DNA from: Bacteroidetes bacterium B1(2017) | GTDB lineage: Bacteria; Bacteroidota; Bacteroidia; UKL13-3 | Length of the DNA stretch: 64,000 nucleotides | Direction of reading: 5' to 3' | Assembly (NCBI GenBank): GCA_002256395.1 | Contig: NKJG01000008.1 | Location: 62,001-126,000 of the forward strand | In this document: positions 25,548 through 35,740 of the stretch, piece after piece | Layout: the number at the start of each line of letters is the position of its first letter | Position numbering within the stretch: the first letter of the stretch is position 1 | The notes under the pieces: model-generated | The model's input: only the letters and a program-made list of their open reading frames with translations | Database searches by the model: none | What the model was told of the DNA's origin: nothing | Translations under genes and position numbers: made by a program

Positions 25548-25580
25548 AAAAAAATTGCCAGGGCAACCTGGCAATTTTTT
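25548..25580. terminator. intrinsic terminator of the beta-helix lipoprotein gene
   Basis: AAAAAATTGCCAGG pairs perfectly with CCTGGCAATTTTTT across a GCAA loop, giving a 14-bp stem with poly-A/poly-T flanks. It lies 60 bp after the stop of the minus-strand gene at 25640. Confidence 0.9.
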
Positions 25581-25639
25581 TAAATATAAGATTTCGGACT
25601 GCTTTTTTGATTCATTGGATTAATTCAAACAACGTCTTT

Positions 25640-26887
25640 TTACAAACCCGTACAACTGGTTCCAAATGTATTATCTGTAATTGTGTTTCCAGTGCAATTT
25701 GTTTGATTGAAATCACAGATGGAATTGTTAACCGCTTTATTCTTAGTAATAACATTATTATTAACCCCGAATAAATAGATGCCCAACCCCCCGTTATTAT
25801 TAAAAGTGCTTTTTTCAATAAGGACACTGGTATTGATTATTAGTGCACCTAATCTCTGATTTGTGTTAGCGGTGCATTTAGATACGGTACTGGATCCGCC
25901 TAAAATGAAAAAACCATTCACGCTGCCGCTGGCTGTACAATTTTCAAGATTAAGATTGCTTTGGGTAGGCAAAAAGAATACAAACCCAGAATCATTAATA
26001 CTGTTGTTGGCAACACATCCTTTAAATTGGTTGTTTATGCAAGCATTTCCAAATGAACTAAACCCTCGGCTAAAATTTAATGCGGTGCAGTTTGTAATGC
26101 TATTGTCAGCTCCATCTATTCTAAACGCAGAGGAAGCTGAAATGCCAAGAGGACCGAAGGTGTTTTTTGCAATGCAATTTTCCACTTTATTTTTATTTGA
26201 CAAATTATCCGTAAAAAGTCCATACTCGTAAGAACTACCCGCATAAGCTCCATCAATGGTGCAATTCTTTATCTCATTATTACTGGAATTAATGACCATC
26301 AATACCCCGATTGCCCCAGTATTATTCTTGGCAGATATGGTACTGTTCATCAGTTTTGCTTTGGTGGTGCCCGAAATAACCGTCGCCATATTCAACTTGA
26401 GGTTTTGTACTGTAACGCCAGTTGCTGTAATCATTAGCATATTTCCGTTGATGGTTGGCGATGAGCCCTGTCCTTGAATTGTAAGTTCAGGAACATCTAC
26501 TATCACATTGGAAGGCTCGGACAACGTTCCCTTAATAAAAATTTTTCCTCCAGGCTGTGAATTATTAACCGCTAATTGCAAGGTTGGATAATCTGCTGGA
26601 ACATTAATAACAGTACTCCCTACCCTTGCCGATTTGCCGTAATTGTGAAAACGTTGACTGCGTTCAGCTCTTAGTTTTTCTATTTCCGTGGCTAAAATAA
26701 GAAGTTCAGCATCCGCTTTTTGCTGATTTTTTTCTAGTAAAGCTTTGTACTGTAAGGCATTGACATTAATGTTTTCCTGACTTTTTAGTTCATTCTGAAC
26801 CATTTCCGGCGATGTAACATTTTCCTTTTGGCAACTGGCAAAAACCAACAATAAAAAAGCAAGAGAACAAATCAAAAGTTTTTTCAT
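25640..26887 (-). CDS. right-handed parallel beta-helix lipoprotein
   Basis: The 415-residue protein starts at the ATG at 26887 with a lipoprotein signal (MKKLLICSLAFLLLVFASCQ, lipobox F-A-S-C). After a coiled stretch (about 25-70) a parallel beta-helix covers the rest. It begins with a periplasmic copper-binding/pectate-lyase-like entry (INVPADYPTLQLAVNNSQPGGKIFIKG) and continues with NosD-type repeats such as GVTVQNLKLN, NEIKNCTID, NKVENCIAKN and NSITNCTALN. It ends in two cysteines (NQTNCTGN and FGTSCTGL). No catalytic residues are evident, so it may be a surface adhesin or carbohydrate-binding protein. Confidence 0.82.
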   Translation of the reverse strand: MKKLLICSLAFLLLVFASCQKENVTSPEMVQNELKSQENINVNALQYKALLEKNQQKADAELLILATEIEKLRAERSQRFHNYGKSARVGSTVINVPADYPTLQLAVNNSQPGGKIFIKGTLSEPSNVIVDVPELTIQGQGSSPTINGNMLMITATGVTVQNLKLNMATVISGTTKAKLMNSTISAKNNTGAIGVLMVINSSNNEIKNCTIDGAYAGSSYEYGLFTDNLSNKNKVENCIAKNTFGPLGISASSAFRIDGADNSITNCTALNFSRGFSSFGNACINNQFKGCVANNSINDSGFVFFLPTQSNLNLENCTASGSVNGFFILGGSSTVSKCTANTNQRLGALIINTSVLIEKSTFNNNGGLGIYLFGVNNNVITKNKAVNNSICDFNQTNCTGNTITDNTFGTSCTGL

Positions 26888-27161
26888 GATTAACAAGTTT
26901 TAAAATGATAAAAAAATAATTATTGGATATTGATTTTTAACACGTCTTGTGGCAATCTCACATCTAATGGTTTAGTAATTGGATATTTGAATGTTTGGCA
27001 TTTTAATACCAAACCCAACAGTGATTTTGATTTTATTGATTAGCAAAAAACGATGAGGCAAAGATGTGGTGCTTATGTAAAAAACTATTGGACAGAGAGA
27101 CCATAAACAGGACTGAAATTGTATTTCGGCCAAATTCTTTTTAGGTAAACCAAAAAGAAAT
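26888..27161. other. intergenic region upstream of the beta-helix gene
   Basis: No gene is supported here. Around 27092-27120 there is a diverged piece, GAGACCATAAACAGGACTGAAATT, resembling the tail of the GGTCAGAC-type hairpin repeats near 19.2 kb. The promoter of the lipoprotein gene should lie here, but I could not identify it. Confidence 0.4.
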
Positions 27162-27192
27162 GCCGCTTCTCACTTATAATAGGAGAAACGGC
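27162..27192 (-). terminator. terminator of the hybrid sensor/regulator operon
   Basis: GCCGCTTCTC (27162-27171) and GAGAAACGGC (27183-27192) form a 10-bp stem with one mismatch. On the minus strand it is followed by ATTTCTTTTT. It lies 60 bp past the stop at 27253 and closes the four-gene block 27253-39427. Confidence 0.75.
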
Positions 27193-27252
27193 GTTCAATT
27201 GAGTGGGTAGTTTAAATTACCCGAACTTTGAAAATCTAATTTTTAATCTACA

Positions 27253-30200
27253 CTAAATGGCGTTTTGCTCTCGCCATCTTTGCGGTGTCATCCCAAACTC
27301 TTGCTTAAATATACGGCTGAAATAAGCAGGGTCATGAAACCCACAGTCCATTGCTATTGCCGCAATGCTGTAGCCTGAACTCTTTATCATCTCTTTGGCT
27401 TTTACCAATCTGACATAGCGAATAAAATGGGTGGCGGAAAGTCCAGTTAAAGCGGAAAGTTTACGGTGGAATTGGGAGTGGCTCAAGGCCATGTGGCGGC
27501 AGAGTTTTTCTACATCGAAATCAGTGGAATCCAAGTGGGCTTCGATTGCTTTTCTGACTTTAATTACGAATGCATTTTCCAAACTATCAGCAAAAGGAAT
27601 ACTTGGGCTTTTGCTTCCCTTTTCATCACCATTCAAAATACTACCAGAAGTTGGCAATGTGTTTTGAACATGGAGGGCATTTTCTTTAGACATAGTAGTA
27701 TCTAAAGTATACCTATAGTATTTTTGCAATTGCCGACGCAAATCAAGCAAGTTCTTGATACGCAACAAAAGTTCTTTTTTGTTAAACGGTTTTGTTAGGT
27801 AGTCGTCTGCACCTAGCTCAAGGCCCTCCAATCTGCTGTCTAAATCGGCTTTGGCAGTGAGCATGATGATGGGTATATGGCTAGTGCGTTCATCGGCTTT
27901 CAATGCTTTACACACTTCAAATCCATCTTTGAACGGCATCATCACATCTAATACAATCAGATCAGGTACACTATTTAAAGCAAGGGCTTCACATTCCTGT
28001 CCGTTTTTCGCAACCTCTATAACATAGTCATTGTTCAAACAGGATGCAAGATAGGATCGGACATCTTCGTTGTCGTCCGCAACTAATATGCGGGGTCTAT
28101 CAAACGTGCTATCTTTGTCTGTAAGATCTTGCGAAGTCAAAAAAGGCAAGGAATTGTCAATTGTCTTGATAACTATCGGGTCAGGTACTTCGTCATTAAT
28201 AATAGTTTTAAAAAGTGGTGTTTTTGGGCCCGTTTCTTCAAAATTCTTAATTTGCCAAAAAGGGAAGTTTATTTCAAATTCAGCACCTTTGCCTTGATTG
28301 CTTTTGACAGAAATGGTACCTTTCATTATTTTTACTAGCTCACGGGTAAGTGCCAAACCAATACCCGTACCTTCTCCTTGCCTCGTATGTGTACCGTCCG
28401 ATTGGTAAAAGCGATCAAAAATAAGTGGCAAGTCAGCTTCGGTTATACCAATGCCTGTGTCTTTTATTTTTAGGACGATCCTATCATTATTGATGTAGGA
28501 GGATACATATACATGGCCTCCCTTGGGTGTAAATTTAATCGCATTGGATAGAACATTGGAAACAATTTGCTGCAACCGTACTTCATCAAAATCCATGATT
28601 ATTGTTTCAGAATCTGGCATAAAGTGAAGCTGAACTCCCTTGTTTTCGGCTAAAGAATGGAAGCTTTCCACAATATACCTGAGAAATGAAACAATATCTG
28701 CCCGCTGATAATGCAAAGTTAATTTGCCACTTTCTAATTTGTTTAGGTCGAGCATTTGATTGACGAGCGTAAGCAGATTTTGTCCATTGCGGATAATCAT
28801 GGTCAGACCTTCCCTTAAATGTCGTTTTGGGTCGTCGAAAACTTGTTGTGCCATGCCCAAGATAACAGTCAACGGAGTACGGAATTCGTGGGTAATATTG
28901 GTGTATAATCTCGTTTTTACCTCATCCAATTCTTTTAATCGCAAGGTTTCCGCTTGCTGCAAACGTTGCTTGAGTTCATATTGATATAATGCGTATATAC
29001 TCCCCCCAATTAACACAAAATAGCAAATATATGCCCACCAAGTAAACCACCAGGGTGGACGAATAGTAAATGTATAACGTAGTTCTTTGCTCCAACCGCC
29101 CTCCTTGTTAATGGCTTTTGCTTTGAATGTATAGGTACCAGGTGACAAATTGCTATACGTTGCTTCGTTTTGATCGGTCAAGGCAGTCCAGTTGTCTTCA
29201 ACGCCTTCCAGTTGATGTTGGTATTTCATCATCCCGGGCGATTGCACGGTGATTCCTGTAAAATGAAAACTGAGGTAGTTGTTGTTGTATGCCAAACCTA
29301 AACCTTGTGGAGTGTTGTGCCATTTAGAAATTCCTTCCAGCTGATATCGAGCCAATTTTATGCCGTTTCTAAGGATAATACTGGAATCTTTTTTATGTAC
29401 TAAATCAGCCCATGGAATGTTTTCACTAAACAATGCCACATTGGTTAATTGCAGGTTAGGTGAGGAAGTGTCTGCCTTTAATCCCTTAGATTGAAATACA
29501 GAGAGTTTGTCTCCTGTACCGACCCAGATAGCTCCATTTTCATCTTCAAATATAGATTTATCAGTGTCTTTAAACCCATCTTCTGCGGTATAGTTTATAA
29601 AAAAAGCATCATTTTCAATAACAATCCCACGTTTGGTTTTTTCAGCAATTTCAGCTTGTTTTTCGTGCGTAAGTTTGGAAAGCCCTGCACCCGTTCCAAA
29701 CCAAAGGTTGCCAAATTTATCCTCCAAAATGCTCCCTACAGAATTATTGCTCAATCCATCTTTTTCTGTAAAATAGGTAAAGGTTTTGCCATCGTATTTC
29801 ACGAGGCCACTGCCAAGGGTACCGAACCACAGATTGCCTTTTTTATCCACTAAAATGCTCAAAATATCATTACTCAACCCTTGTTTTTCTGTAAAATGCG
29901 TAAACGACTTACCATCATATTTTGTAACGCCACCACCTCTCGTGCCGAACCATAAATTCTCGTTTTTGTCTTCTGCGATACAGTTAACAATATTATGGCT
30001 CAATCCTTCCTTTGTAGTATAATGCATGAACGTTTTTCCATCGTATTTAGAAACACCTCCAAAATCAGTGCCTATCCAAATGTTTCCGCTTTTATCTTTG
30101 GCAAGACATGTAACTCTGTTAATACTTAGTCCTTCATTTTCTTTAAAAATTGAAAAAGATTTTCCATCATATTTAGTAAGGCCGCCATCCCATGCACCAT

Positions 30201-31707
30201 ACCATAAGTTTCCAGAGTAATCTGTGATGATACTGGTAACAAGGCGAGAATAGGTAGAACCTTTTACTTCAAACTTAGAAAAATTTTGTCCATCGAATTC
30301 TAAAATACCTCCACCATAGGTACCAATCCAAATGTTCCCATTTTTACCTTCTGTAATGCTCGAGGCGGGATAGCTTAGCCCTTCCTTTTTAGTAAAATGC
30401 TTTACTTTTGGATTATAATATTTAGAAATACCATCGCCATTAGTACCAAACCACAGGCTCCCACTTTTATCTTCTACTATACTTTGGATATTACTGGAAG
30501 GAAGTCCTTTTAAAACAGTAAAAAATGTCAAATTTTGACCGTCGAATTTTGAAACTCCACCGCCCCAGTTGCTGAACCAAATGTTTCCATCTTTGTCATC
30601 TTGAATACTCAAAACGAAATCATTGGGTAGCCCTCCTTTTTGGGTAAAATGTTCGAAGTTTTGCCCATCGTATTTTGAAATTCCTCCCCCTTGCGTGCCA
30701 AACCATAGATTACCTTTTTGATCCTCAGAAATACAAGTAACGATATTATGGCTAAGCCCTTCCTTTATTGTGAAATTACTAAAAGATTTTCCGTCATATT
30801 TTGACACACCGCCACCATCCGTACCCATCCATAAATTGCCACTTTTATCTTTGATAATATGAAGGATACTGTTAAAACAAAGCCCTTCTTTCTTTGTAAA
30901 ATGCGTAAAATATTTGCCATCATATTTTGAAACTCCACCTTCAAGTGTACCAATCCATATATCTCCATTTCTGTCCCCCATGATGCTAAAGATGTAATCG
31001 TTGCAGAGTCCTTCTTTTGTCGTAAAACGGGTAAAGTTTTGCCCATCGTATTTCGTAACTCCACCACCCCAAGTGCCAAACCAAAGATTCCCGTTTTTAT
31101 CTTCAAATTGGCATGAAACACTATTATTGCTAAGCCCTTCATTTTTGGTAAAAATGCTTAGATTTTGCCCATCATACTTTGCTGTACCTCCGCCATTTGT
31201 GCCAAACCATAGATTCCCGCTTCTATCTTTTATAATTGATTGAATATTGGTGTTTTGTAAACCTTGCAACTTATTAAAAGAACTGAAATTTTCTGAATTT
31301 TGGTCAACGCTTGCAAGCTCTTTTGCTGGAATAACCTCGGGTAATCCAGCCAATACTGGGTGTTCCATTGCAAGAACTTTTTTGGGGAGTGAGAATCCGC
31401 CAAAACCAGGTGTATTTGTTGATGGCAAGCCAGCTTCAACTACTTTCGGTTTCAAAGTTGCATTGGTTGTTGATTGGAAGCCGGTAATTTTTTGCTTTTC
31501 TACAGGTACTACGGTTGGATTGCCAACAGTTACTATTTTGGGAGATGCCATGCTATCATTGGGAACTACATAACCCTTAGCATCCACTATTTTAAGCTGA
31601 TGATTTCTCGGAAGGCCATCTTGGTTTTGTTTGCAGGAAAACAAAATACATCCAAATATCATCAATAAGCCCAAAATATACATTCTACAATAAAATTGGA
31701 CCATCAT
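27253..31707 (-). CDS. hybrid two-component sensor with AraC-type output (HTCS) and 14-blade propeller
   Basis: This 1484-residue protein starts with a lipoprotein-like signal (GLLMIFGCILFSCKQ) and a proline-rich stalk to about residue 150. Fourteen two-component-propeller repeats (WFGT-GGG-SKYDG type) form two seven-bladed propellers. A Y_Y_Y domain, a membrane helix (about 905-925), HisKA with His940 in NITHEFRTPLTV, HATPase, a receiver with Asp near 1252 (VLDVMMPF) and a C-terminal AraC-type HTH (about 1380-1484) follow. Bacteroidetes HTCS proteins of this architecture bind oligosaccharides and activate nearby genes. It is the last gene of its operon, overlaps the previous stop by 4 bp, and is the only array member with its own receiver and DNA-binding domain. 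Confidence 0.93.
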   Translation of the reverse strand: MMVQFYCRMYILGLLMIFGCILFSCKQNQDGLPRNHQLKIVDAKGYVVPNDSMASPKIVTVGNPTVVPVEKQKITGFQSTTNATLKPKVVEAGLPSTNTPGFGGFSLPKKVLAMEHPVLAGLPEVIPAKELASVDQNSENFSSFNKLQGLQNTNIQSIIKDRSGNLWFGTNGGGTAKYDGQNLSIFTKNEGLSNNSVSCQFEDKNGNLWFGTWGGGVTKYDGQNFTRFTTKEGLCNDYIFSIMGDRNGDIWIGTLEGGVSKYDGKYFTHFTKKEGLCFNSILHIIKDKSGNLWMGTDGGGVSKYDGKSFSNFTIKEGLSHNIVTCISEDQKGNLWFGTQGGGISKYDGQNFEHFTQKGGLPNDFVLSIQDDKDGNIWFSNWGGGVSKFDGQNLTFFTVLKGLPSSNIQSIVEDKSGSLWFGTNGDGISKYYNPKVKHFTKKEGLSYPASSITEGKNGNIWIGTYGGGILEFDGQNFSKFEVKGSTYSRLVTSIITDYSGNLWYGAWDGGLTKYDGKSFSIFKENEGLSINRVTCLAKDKSGNIWIGTDFGGVSKYDGKTFMHYTTKEGLSHNIVNCIAEDKNENLWFGTRGGGVTKYDGKSFTHFTEKQGLSNDILSILVDKKGNLWFGTLGSGLVKYDGKTFTYFTEKDGLSNNSVGSILEDKFGNLWFGTGAGLSKLTHEKQAEIAEKTKRGIVIENDAFFINYTAEDGFKDTDKSIFEDENGAIWVGTGDKLSVFQSKGLKADTSSPNLQLTNVALFSENIPWADLVHKKDSSIILRNGIKLARYQLEGISKWHNTPQGLGLAYNNNYLSFHFTGITVQSPGMMKYQHQLEGVEDNWTALTDQNEATYSNLSPGTYTFKAKAINKEGGWSKELRYTFTIRPPWWFTWWAYICYFVLIGGSIYALYQYELKQRLQQAETLRLKELDEVKTRLYTNITHEFRTPLTVILGMAQQVFDDPKRHLREGLTMIIRNGQNLLTLVNQMLDLNKLESGKLTLHYQRADIVSFLRYIVESFHSLAENKGVQLHFMPDSETIIMDFDEVRLQQIVSNVLSNAIKFTPKGGHVYVSSYINNDRIVLKIKDTGIGITEADLPLIFDRFYQSDGTHTRQGEGTGIGLALTRELVKIMKGTISVKSNQGKGAEFEINFPFWQIKNFEETGPKTPLFKTIINDEVPDPIVIKTIDNSLPFLTSQDLTDKDSTFDRPRILVADDNEDVRSYLASCLNNDYVIEVAKNGQECEALALNSVPDLIVLDVMMPFKDGFEVCKALKADERTSHIPIIMLTAKADLDSRLEGLELGADDYLTKPFNKKELLLRIKNLLDLRRQLQKYYRYTLDTTMSKENALHVQNTLPTSGSILNGDEKGSKSPSIPFADSLENAFVIKVRKAIEAHLDSTDFDVEKLCRHMALSHSQFHRKLSALTGLSATHFIRYVRLVKAKEMIKSSGYSIAAIAMDCGFHDPAYFSRIFKQEFGMTPQRWREQNAI

Positions 31708-33704
31708 TTTGTTAGATAAGGTAATTGAATTATGAATGTAGTTCCTACGCCTTCTTTCGTTTCTACCTCAATCGTGCCACCATGCCCTTTTGTAATAATA
31801 TCATAAGCCAAACTAAGCCCTAAACCTGTACCATCACCAGTTGGTTTGGTAGTGAAGAAGGGTTGAAATATTTTAATTTTGATTTCTTCAGACATTCCTT
31901 TGCCATTGTCTTTTACGCTTATTATTATTCCATTTTTAACACATGCCGTTTTGATTTCAACAAGCGGATTTTTGACACCTTTTGTGGCATAAAAAGCATT
32001 ATTAATCAAGTTCAACAATACCCTTCCAAAATCTTGAGGAATAACTTTGATTTTAGGTAAATTTTCATCAAATTCTGTCTTGAAATCGCTATTAAATGAA
32101 CTATCCTTTGCTCTCAAACCATGATAAGCCAATCTTAAATATTCATCTGCCAAAGCATTAATATCGGTTAATTCTTTTTCACCCGTGCTTGTTCTTGAAT
32201 GCTCGAGCATACCTTTTACGATGCTGCTGGCTCGTTTTCCGTGTACCGTTATTTTCTCCAGGTTTTGAGAAATGTCATTAAAAATTTCATCTACTAATGA
32301 TTCATCTTGATTTTCTTTGGGCTTTTGTCTTTCCTCTTTTATCTCTTGAACTAGCTCAGCACTTACTTCCGAGAAGTTATTGACAAAATTCAAAGGGTTC
32401 TGAATCTCGTGGGCAATTCCTGCAGTGAGTTCTCCGAGGCTGGCGAGTTTCTCGGATTGGATGAGTTGGGCTTGGGTGGATTTGAGGGTTTCCAGTGTTT
32501 GTTGGAGTTGGGTACGTTGTTGGTGGATTTCGTCGCGTTGGCGTTGAAGTAGGGCATTGGCTTTTTGCTTTTGGCGGTTGTTGCGATAAAGAAAGAGACT
32601 AAAAACAGATACAAGGAATAACCCACCAAGCAATGCATAAAACCGAATGGAATTGGTGTATTCTGCTTTGGCTTTTTCTACCTCCTGCATTCGTTCTTTT
32701 TCCTGATATTCTAAGTCAATCAGGCGTTGGGTATCGCCTTGTTCTTCAAATTCTTTAAAGCCTGCGATGGCTATTTTATAATACTTGTTGGCTTCCCAAT
32801 GTTTGTTGAGCTTCTCATAAACGGTAGCGACTCTAAAGCTATAATTTTTTTTTGCCGTCAACGAATCAGCACTTATAGAACCCATCTGATAGGCTAATTG
32901 GTAATAGTGAAGGGCAGAGTCAAGTTGATTAAAGCGGAGGTAAAAACCGCCAATTAATGAGGTTTGTTCCCTAATTTTTTTTTGATCGTTGAATTTTTTA
33001 TAAAGTGCCAACGCTTGTCTACCGTAGTCCCGTGATTTTGAATAGGATTTCTCCATAAATAATATTATCGATTTGAACTGTAAGGCGTCTGCTCTTCTTA
33101 GATTATTTTCAGGATTAAGTTGGAGCGATTGATCAATGTAGTATTTGGCAGAGTCTAACTGATTTATTTCGGGGTTGTAGTAGGTACTCCCTATGCTATT
33201 TAAAACACTTATTAATTCTTCCTTGTTGTTGATTTTTCGGGCCAGTTGTTCTACTTTCAAGTAGTTGGAGAGTTCTTTGCGATAATCTTTCTTAAAAAAG
33301 TGAATACGTGAGAAACTGCGTAAGCTTCTGATTATGCCCAGGGTATCGTTTAGCTCCTCGTAAATTTTAAGGCTCTTTTGATAATTTTCAATCGCTGTCA
33401 CACGAATAGAACTGGCGTAATTTATATTGCCCAATATTAATAACGCCTCTGCCTCCCCGATTCGATAATTAATCTTTTGGCTTAATTCAAGTGCTTGATT
33501 GGTGTAGCGTGTTGCAATGTCTGCGTTACGGATAGGCGAAGGGAGTCCCAAGGCTTTGCCCAGTTTTAGGAGCACATTTATTCGGCTCGTGTCGGGCTTC
33601 GTCTTAGTCAATTGGATTTTTAGGCTATCAATAGTTTGTCGGCTTTGAGCAAAACCAAGGCTGCAAGTGACGGCAATCAAGAGTAAAAACAGTAATCTCT
33701 TCAT
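31704..33704 (-). CDS. TPR-type histidine kinase, array member A
   Basis: This 666-residue kinase has a signal peptide (MKRLLFLLLIAVTCSLGFAQ), a periplasmic domain of about six TPR-like helical repeats (40-330), one membrane helix (SIRFYALLGGLFLVSVFSLFLY, about 350-372) and a coiled coil. The DHp domain carries His432 in [15 protein letters not shown]. The ATPase domain has N box [10 protein letters not shown]1 DNGKGMS and G2 GTGLGLS. Its DHp hairpin loop is the KEERQKPKENQDESLVDEIF type. The N-terminal ~400 residues are almost identical to those of 43561-45540, but the DHp loop and C-terminus differ, so the two are duplicates with exchanged catalytic parts. It has no cognate receiver of its own. 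Confidence 0.95.
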   Translation of the reverse strand: MKRLLFLLLIAVTCSLGFAQSRQTIDSLKIQLTKTKPDTSRINVLLKLGKALGLPSPIRNADIATRYTNQALELSQKINYRIGEAEALLILGNINYASSIRVTAIENYQKSLKIYEELNDTLGIIRSLRSFSRIHFFKKDYRKELSNYLKVEQLARKINNKEELISVLNSIGSTYYNPEINQLDSAKYYIDQSLQLNPENNLRRADALQFKSIILFMEKSYSKSRDYGRQALALYKKFNDQKKIREQTSLIGGFYLRFNQLDSALHYYQLAYQMGSISADSLTAKKNYSFRVATVYEKLNKHWEANKYYKIAIAGFKEFEEQGDTQRLIDLEYQEKERMQEVEKAKAEYTNSIRFYALLGGLFLVSVFSLFLYRNNRQKQKANALLQRQRDEIHQQRTQLQQTLETLKSTQAQLIQSEKLASLGELTAGIAHEIQNPLNFVNNFSEVSAELVQEIKEERQKPKENQDESLVDEIFNDISQNLEKITVHGKRASSIVKGMLEHSRTSTGEKELTDINALADEYLRLAYHGLRAKDSSFNSDFKTEFDENLPKIKVIPQDFGRVLLNLINNAFYATKGVKNPLVEIKTACVKNGIIISVKDNGKGMSEEIKIKIFQPFFTTKPTGDGTGLGLSLAYDIITKGHGGTIEVETKEGVGTTFIIQLPYLTK

Positions 33705-33706
33705 TT

Positions 33707-35725
33707 TCAGTTATTTTGAATCGGTAGTTTTACAATAAACGTTGTACCTTCTTTTTCCACACTTTCCACCTCAATAGTTCCGCCATGTCCTTTGGTCACA
33801 ATATCATACGCCAAACTCAGTCCTAAGCCCGTGCCTTGTCCAGTGGGTTTGGTGGTAAAGAAAGGTTGTAAAATTTTGGCTTTTATGTCGTCACTCATTC
33901 CTGTGCCGTTATCGCTTACTTTGATAATGAGTTGATTTTCAGTTTGTTCAGTTTTTACCATCACCAAAGGTTTTTCAACGGTTTTGACTGCCCAGAAGGC
34001 ATTGTTTATCAAATTCAATAAAACTCGACCCATGTCTTGGGAAATGACTTCTATTTTGGGGAGGTTTTCATCAAAGTCAGTCTGATAATCAGATTCAAAC
34101 GAATTGTCCTTCGCCTTAATACCATGATAGGAAAGCCGTAAATATTCATCTGCCAAAGCATTAATATCTGTTAATTCTTTTTCGCCTGAGCTTGTTCGTG
34201 AGTGTTCTAACATTCCTTTTACAATTGAGCTCGCACGTTTGCCATGGTGGTTGATTTTTTCTAAATTCTGCTTTAAATCGCTCGCTATCTCTAAGGCAAT
34301 GTCAGTATTCCCCTCTTTCATTTCTTCTTCCATTTCCGCCACTAACTCTCCGCTGACCTCCGAAAAGTTATTGACAAAATTCAAGGGGTTTTGTATTTCG
34401 TGGGCAATTCCTGCGGTGAGTTCACCGAGAGAAGCGAGTTTTTCTGATTGGATGAGTTGGGTTTGGGTGGCTTTGAGCTGAGATAAGGTGCTTTCCACTT
34501 TATCTTTCTGTTCCTGTAAGACCTGATTCGCTTTTTGTTTTTGCCGATTGTTGCGGTAAAGAATAAAACCTATGATGGAAAGAACAGCAAGTACTGCCAG
34601 AAAACCATAGGTCCTGATTTTTGATTGTGTTTCAATTTGCTGCTTTTCCAATTCCCTCAAACGGGTGGCTTCGCTTAGTAACAAACTCTGAAAGTTGGCC
34701 AGGTTCTTGTATTTTTCTTTATTCCACGCCTCTTTTGTAGTGAGGGTAAGCCTCAGATATTTAAAAGCACTATCTGGTTGATTGTTGAGCAAATACGCTT
34801 TGTATAATACCTCGTAAACTCCTCCGTCCCTAAACCATTTAGAATTTATTAATCCTGGCTCAGAACCTACTTCGTATGCTTTTTTGGCATAGTAAAGGGA
34901 AGAATCTTTAACCCCACTATTCTGATGTACCGAGGACAGAGTTCTATATACGAGTAACAACATACGCCTGTTAGTTTCCTTATATTCGATAGCGATTTGC
35001 AATGCCTTATAGATGTATTCTCTACCCAATTCGTCATTTTTCGCCTTAAAGTTCTTACGAGCCAGGGAAAGGATAGGTTGGGTCTTCCATCCACTATTGA
35101 TCTGTTCGAAAAGCTTTACGGACTTCTGTGCATATACTTCCACAGAATCAAGTTGGTCTTCATCATAGTACTGACTTGCAATTGCAGCCGAAGCACTGGC
35201 TATTCTAAAATAATCTTTGATTAATGACGCTATCCTTACACTTTCTTTATAATAAAAAATGGCCTGTTCAGTATTACCTGTTTCTTCCATTAATGCCCCA
35301 TACAACTGATGGGCAAAAGCCAATCTATTTAATCTATATTCAGCAGGTATTTCTTTTCCTAAACCATACGCATTTTTTTCGGAAGCGGGGTTTTGTAAAA
35401 TTTCAAATGCTTGTAATAAACTTTTCAGTGTTGCTGCATATTCTCCTTTTTCCCTTAATGCGAATGCCTGCCAAGTCAAAAAACGTCCTTCGTGTAATGA
35501 CTGCTTGCTTTTTCGTGAAATAAATAGGCCCTTCGTCGCATACAATAGCACAGAGTCATAATTAGATGCCTGATAGTAATTTGCAATCCTATCAATTGAC
35601 CTTAACCTAATAGAGTCGTGTGTAGCGGTATTGAGTGCATTCCTTAGGCTGTCAATTTTGGATTGTTGGGCAAAGGATGCGGCCGTAATAAACAGAGTTA
35701 GCAATAGTGTTGTAAATAATTTCAT
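33707..35725 (-). CDS. TPR-type histidine kinase, array member B
   Basis: With the ATG at 35725 the product has 672 residues and a normal signal peptide (MKLFTTLLLTLFITAASFAQ); an in-frame ATG at 35734 would add three residues. The periplasmic part has TPR-like helices beginning QSKIDSLRNALNTATHDSIR, followed by one membrane helix (YGFLAVLAVLSIIGFILYRNN), a coiled coil, DHp with His442, the EMEEEMKEGNTDIALEIASD hairpin loop and a complete ATPase domain. It is closest to 45543-47588 and to 51698-53710. The stop lies 2 bp from the start of member A. Confidence 0.95.
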   Translation of the reverse strand: MKLFTTLLLTLFITAASFAQQSKIDSLRNALNTATHDSIRLRSIDRIANYYQASNYDSVLLYATKGLFISRKSKQSLHEGRFLTWQAFALREKGEYAATLKSLLQAFEILQNPASEKNAYGLGKEIPAEYRLNRLAFAHQLYGALMEETGNTEQAIFYYKESVRIASLIKDYFRIASASAAIASQYYDEDQLDSVEVYAQKSVKLFEQINSGWKTQPILSLARKNFKAKNDELGREYIYKALQIAIEYKETNRRMLLLVYRTLSSVHQNSGVKDSSLYYAKKAYEVGSEPGLINSKWFRDGGVYEVLYKAYLLNNQPDSAFKYLRLTLTTKEAWNKEKYKNLANFQSLLLSEATRLRELEKQQIETQSKIRTYGFLAVLAVLSIIGFILYRNNRQKQKANQVLQEQKDKVESTLSQLKATQTQLIQSEKLASLGELTAGIAHEIQNPLNFVNNFSEVSGELVAEMEEEMKEGNTDIALEIASDLKQNLEKINHHGKRASSIVKGMLEHSRTSSGEKELTDINALADEYLRLSYHGIKAKDNSFESDYQTDFDENLPKIEVISQDMGRVLLNLINNAFWAVKTVEKPLVMVKTEQTENQLIIKVSDNGTGMSDDIKAKILQPFFTTKPTGQGTGLGLSLAYDIVTKGHGGTIEVESVEKEGTTFIVKLPIQNN

Positions 35726-35740
35726 ATACGTCATGGTATT

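Noticed and set aside
27253-31707. CRISPR-like or tandem DNA repeat, suggested by the regular ~190-bp periodicity of this gene
   Set aside because: The periodicity comes from fourteen protein-level propeller blades in a continuous reading frame.
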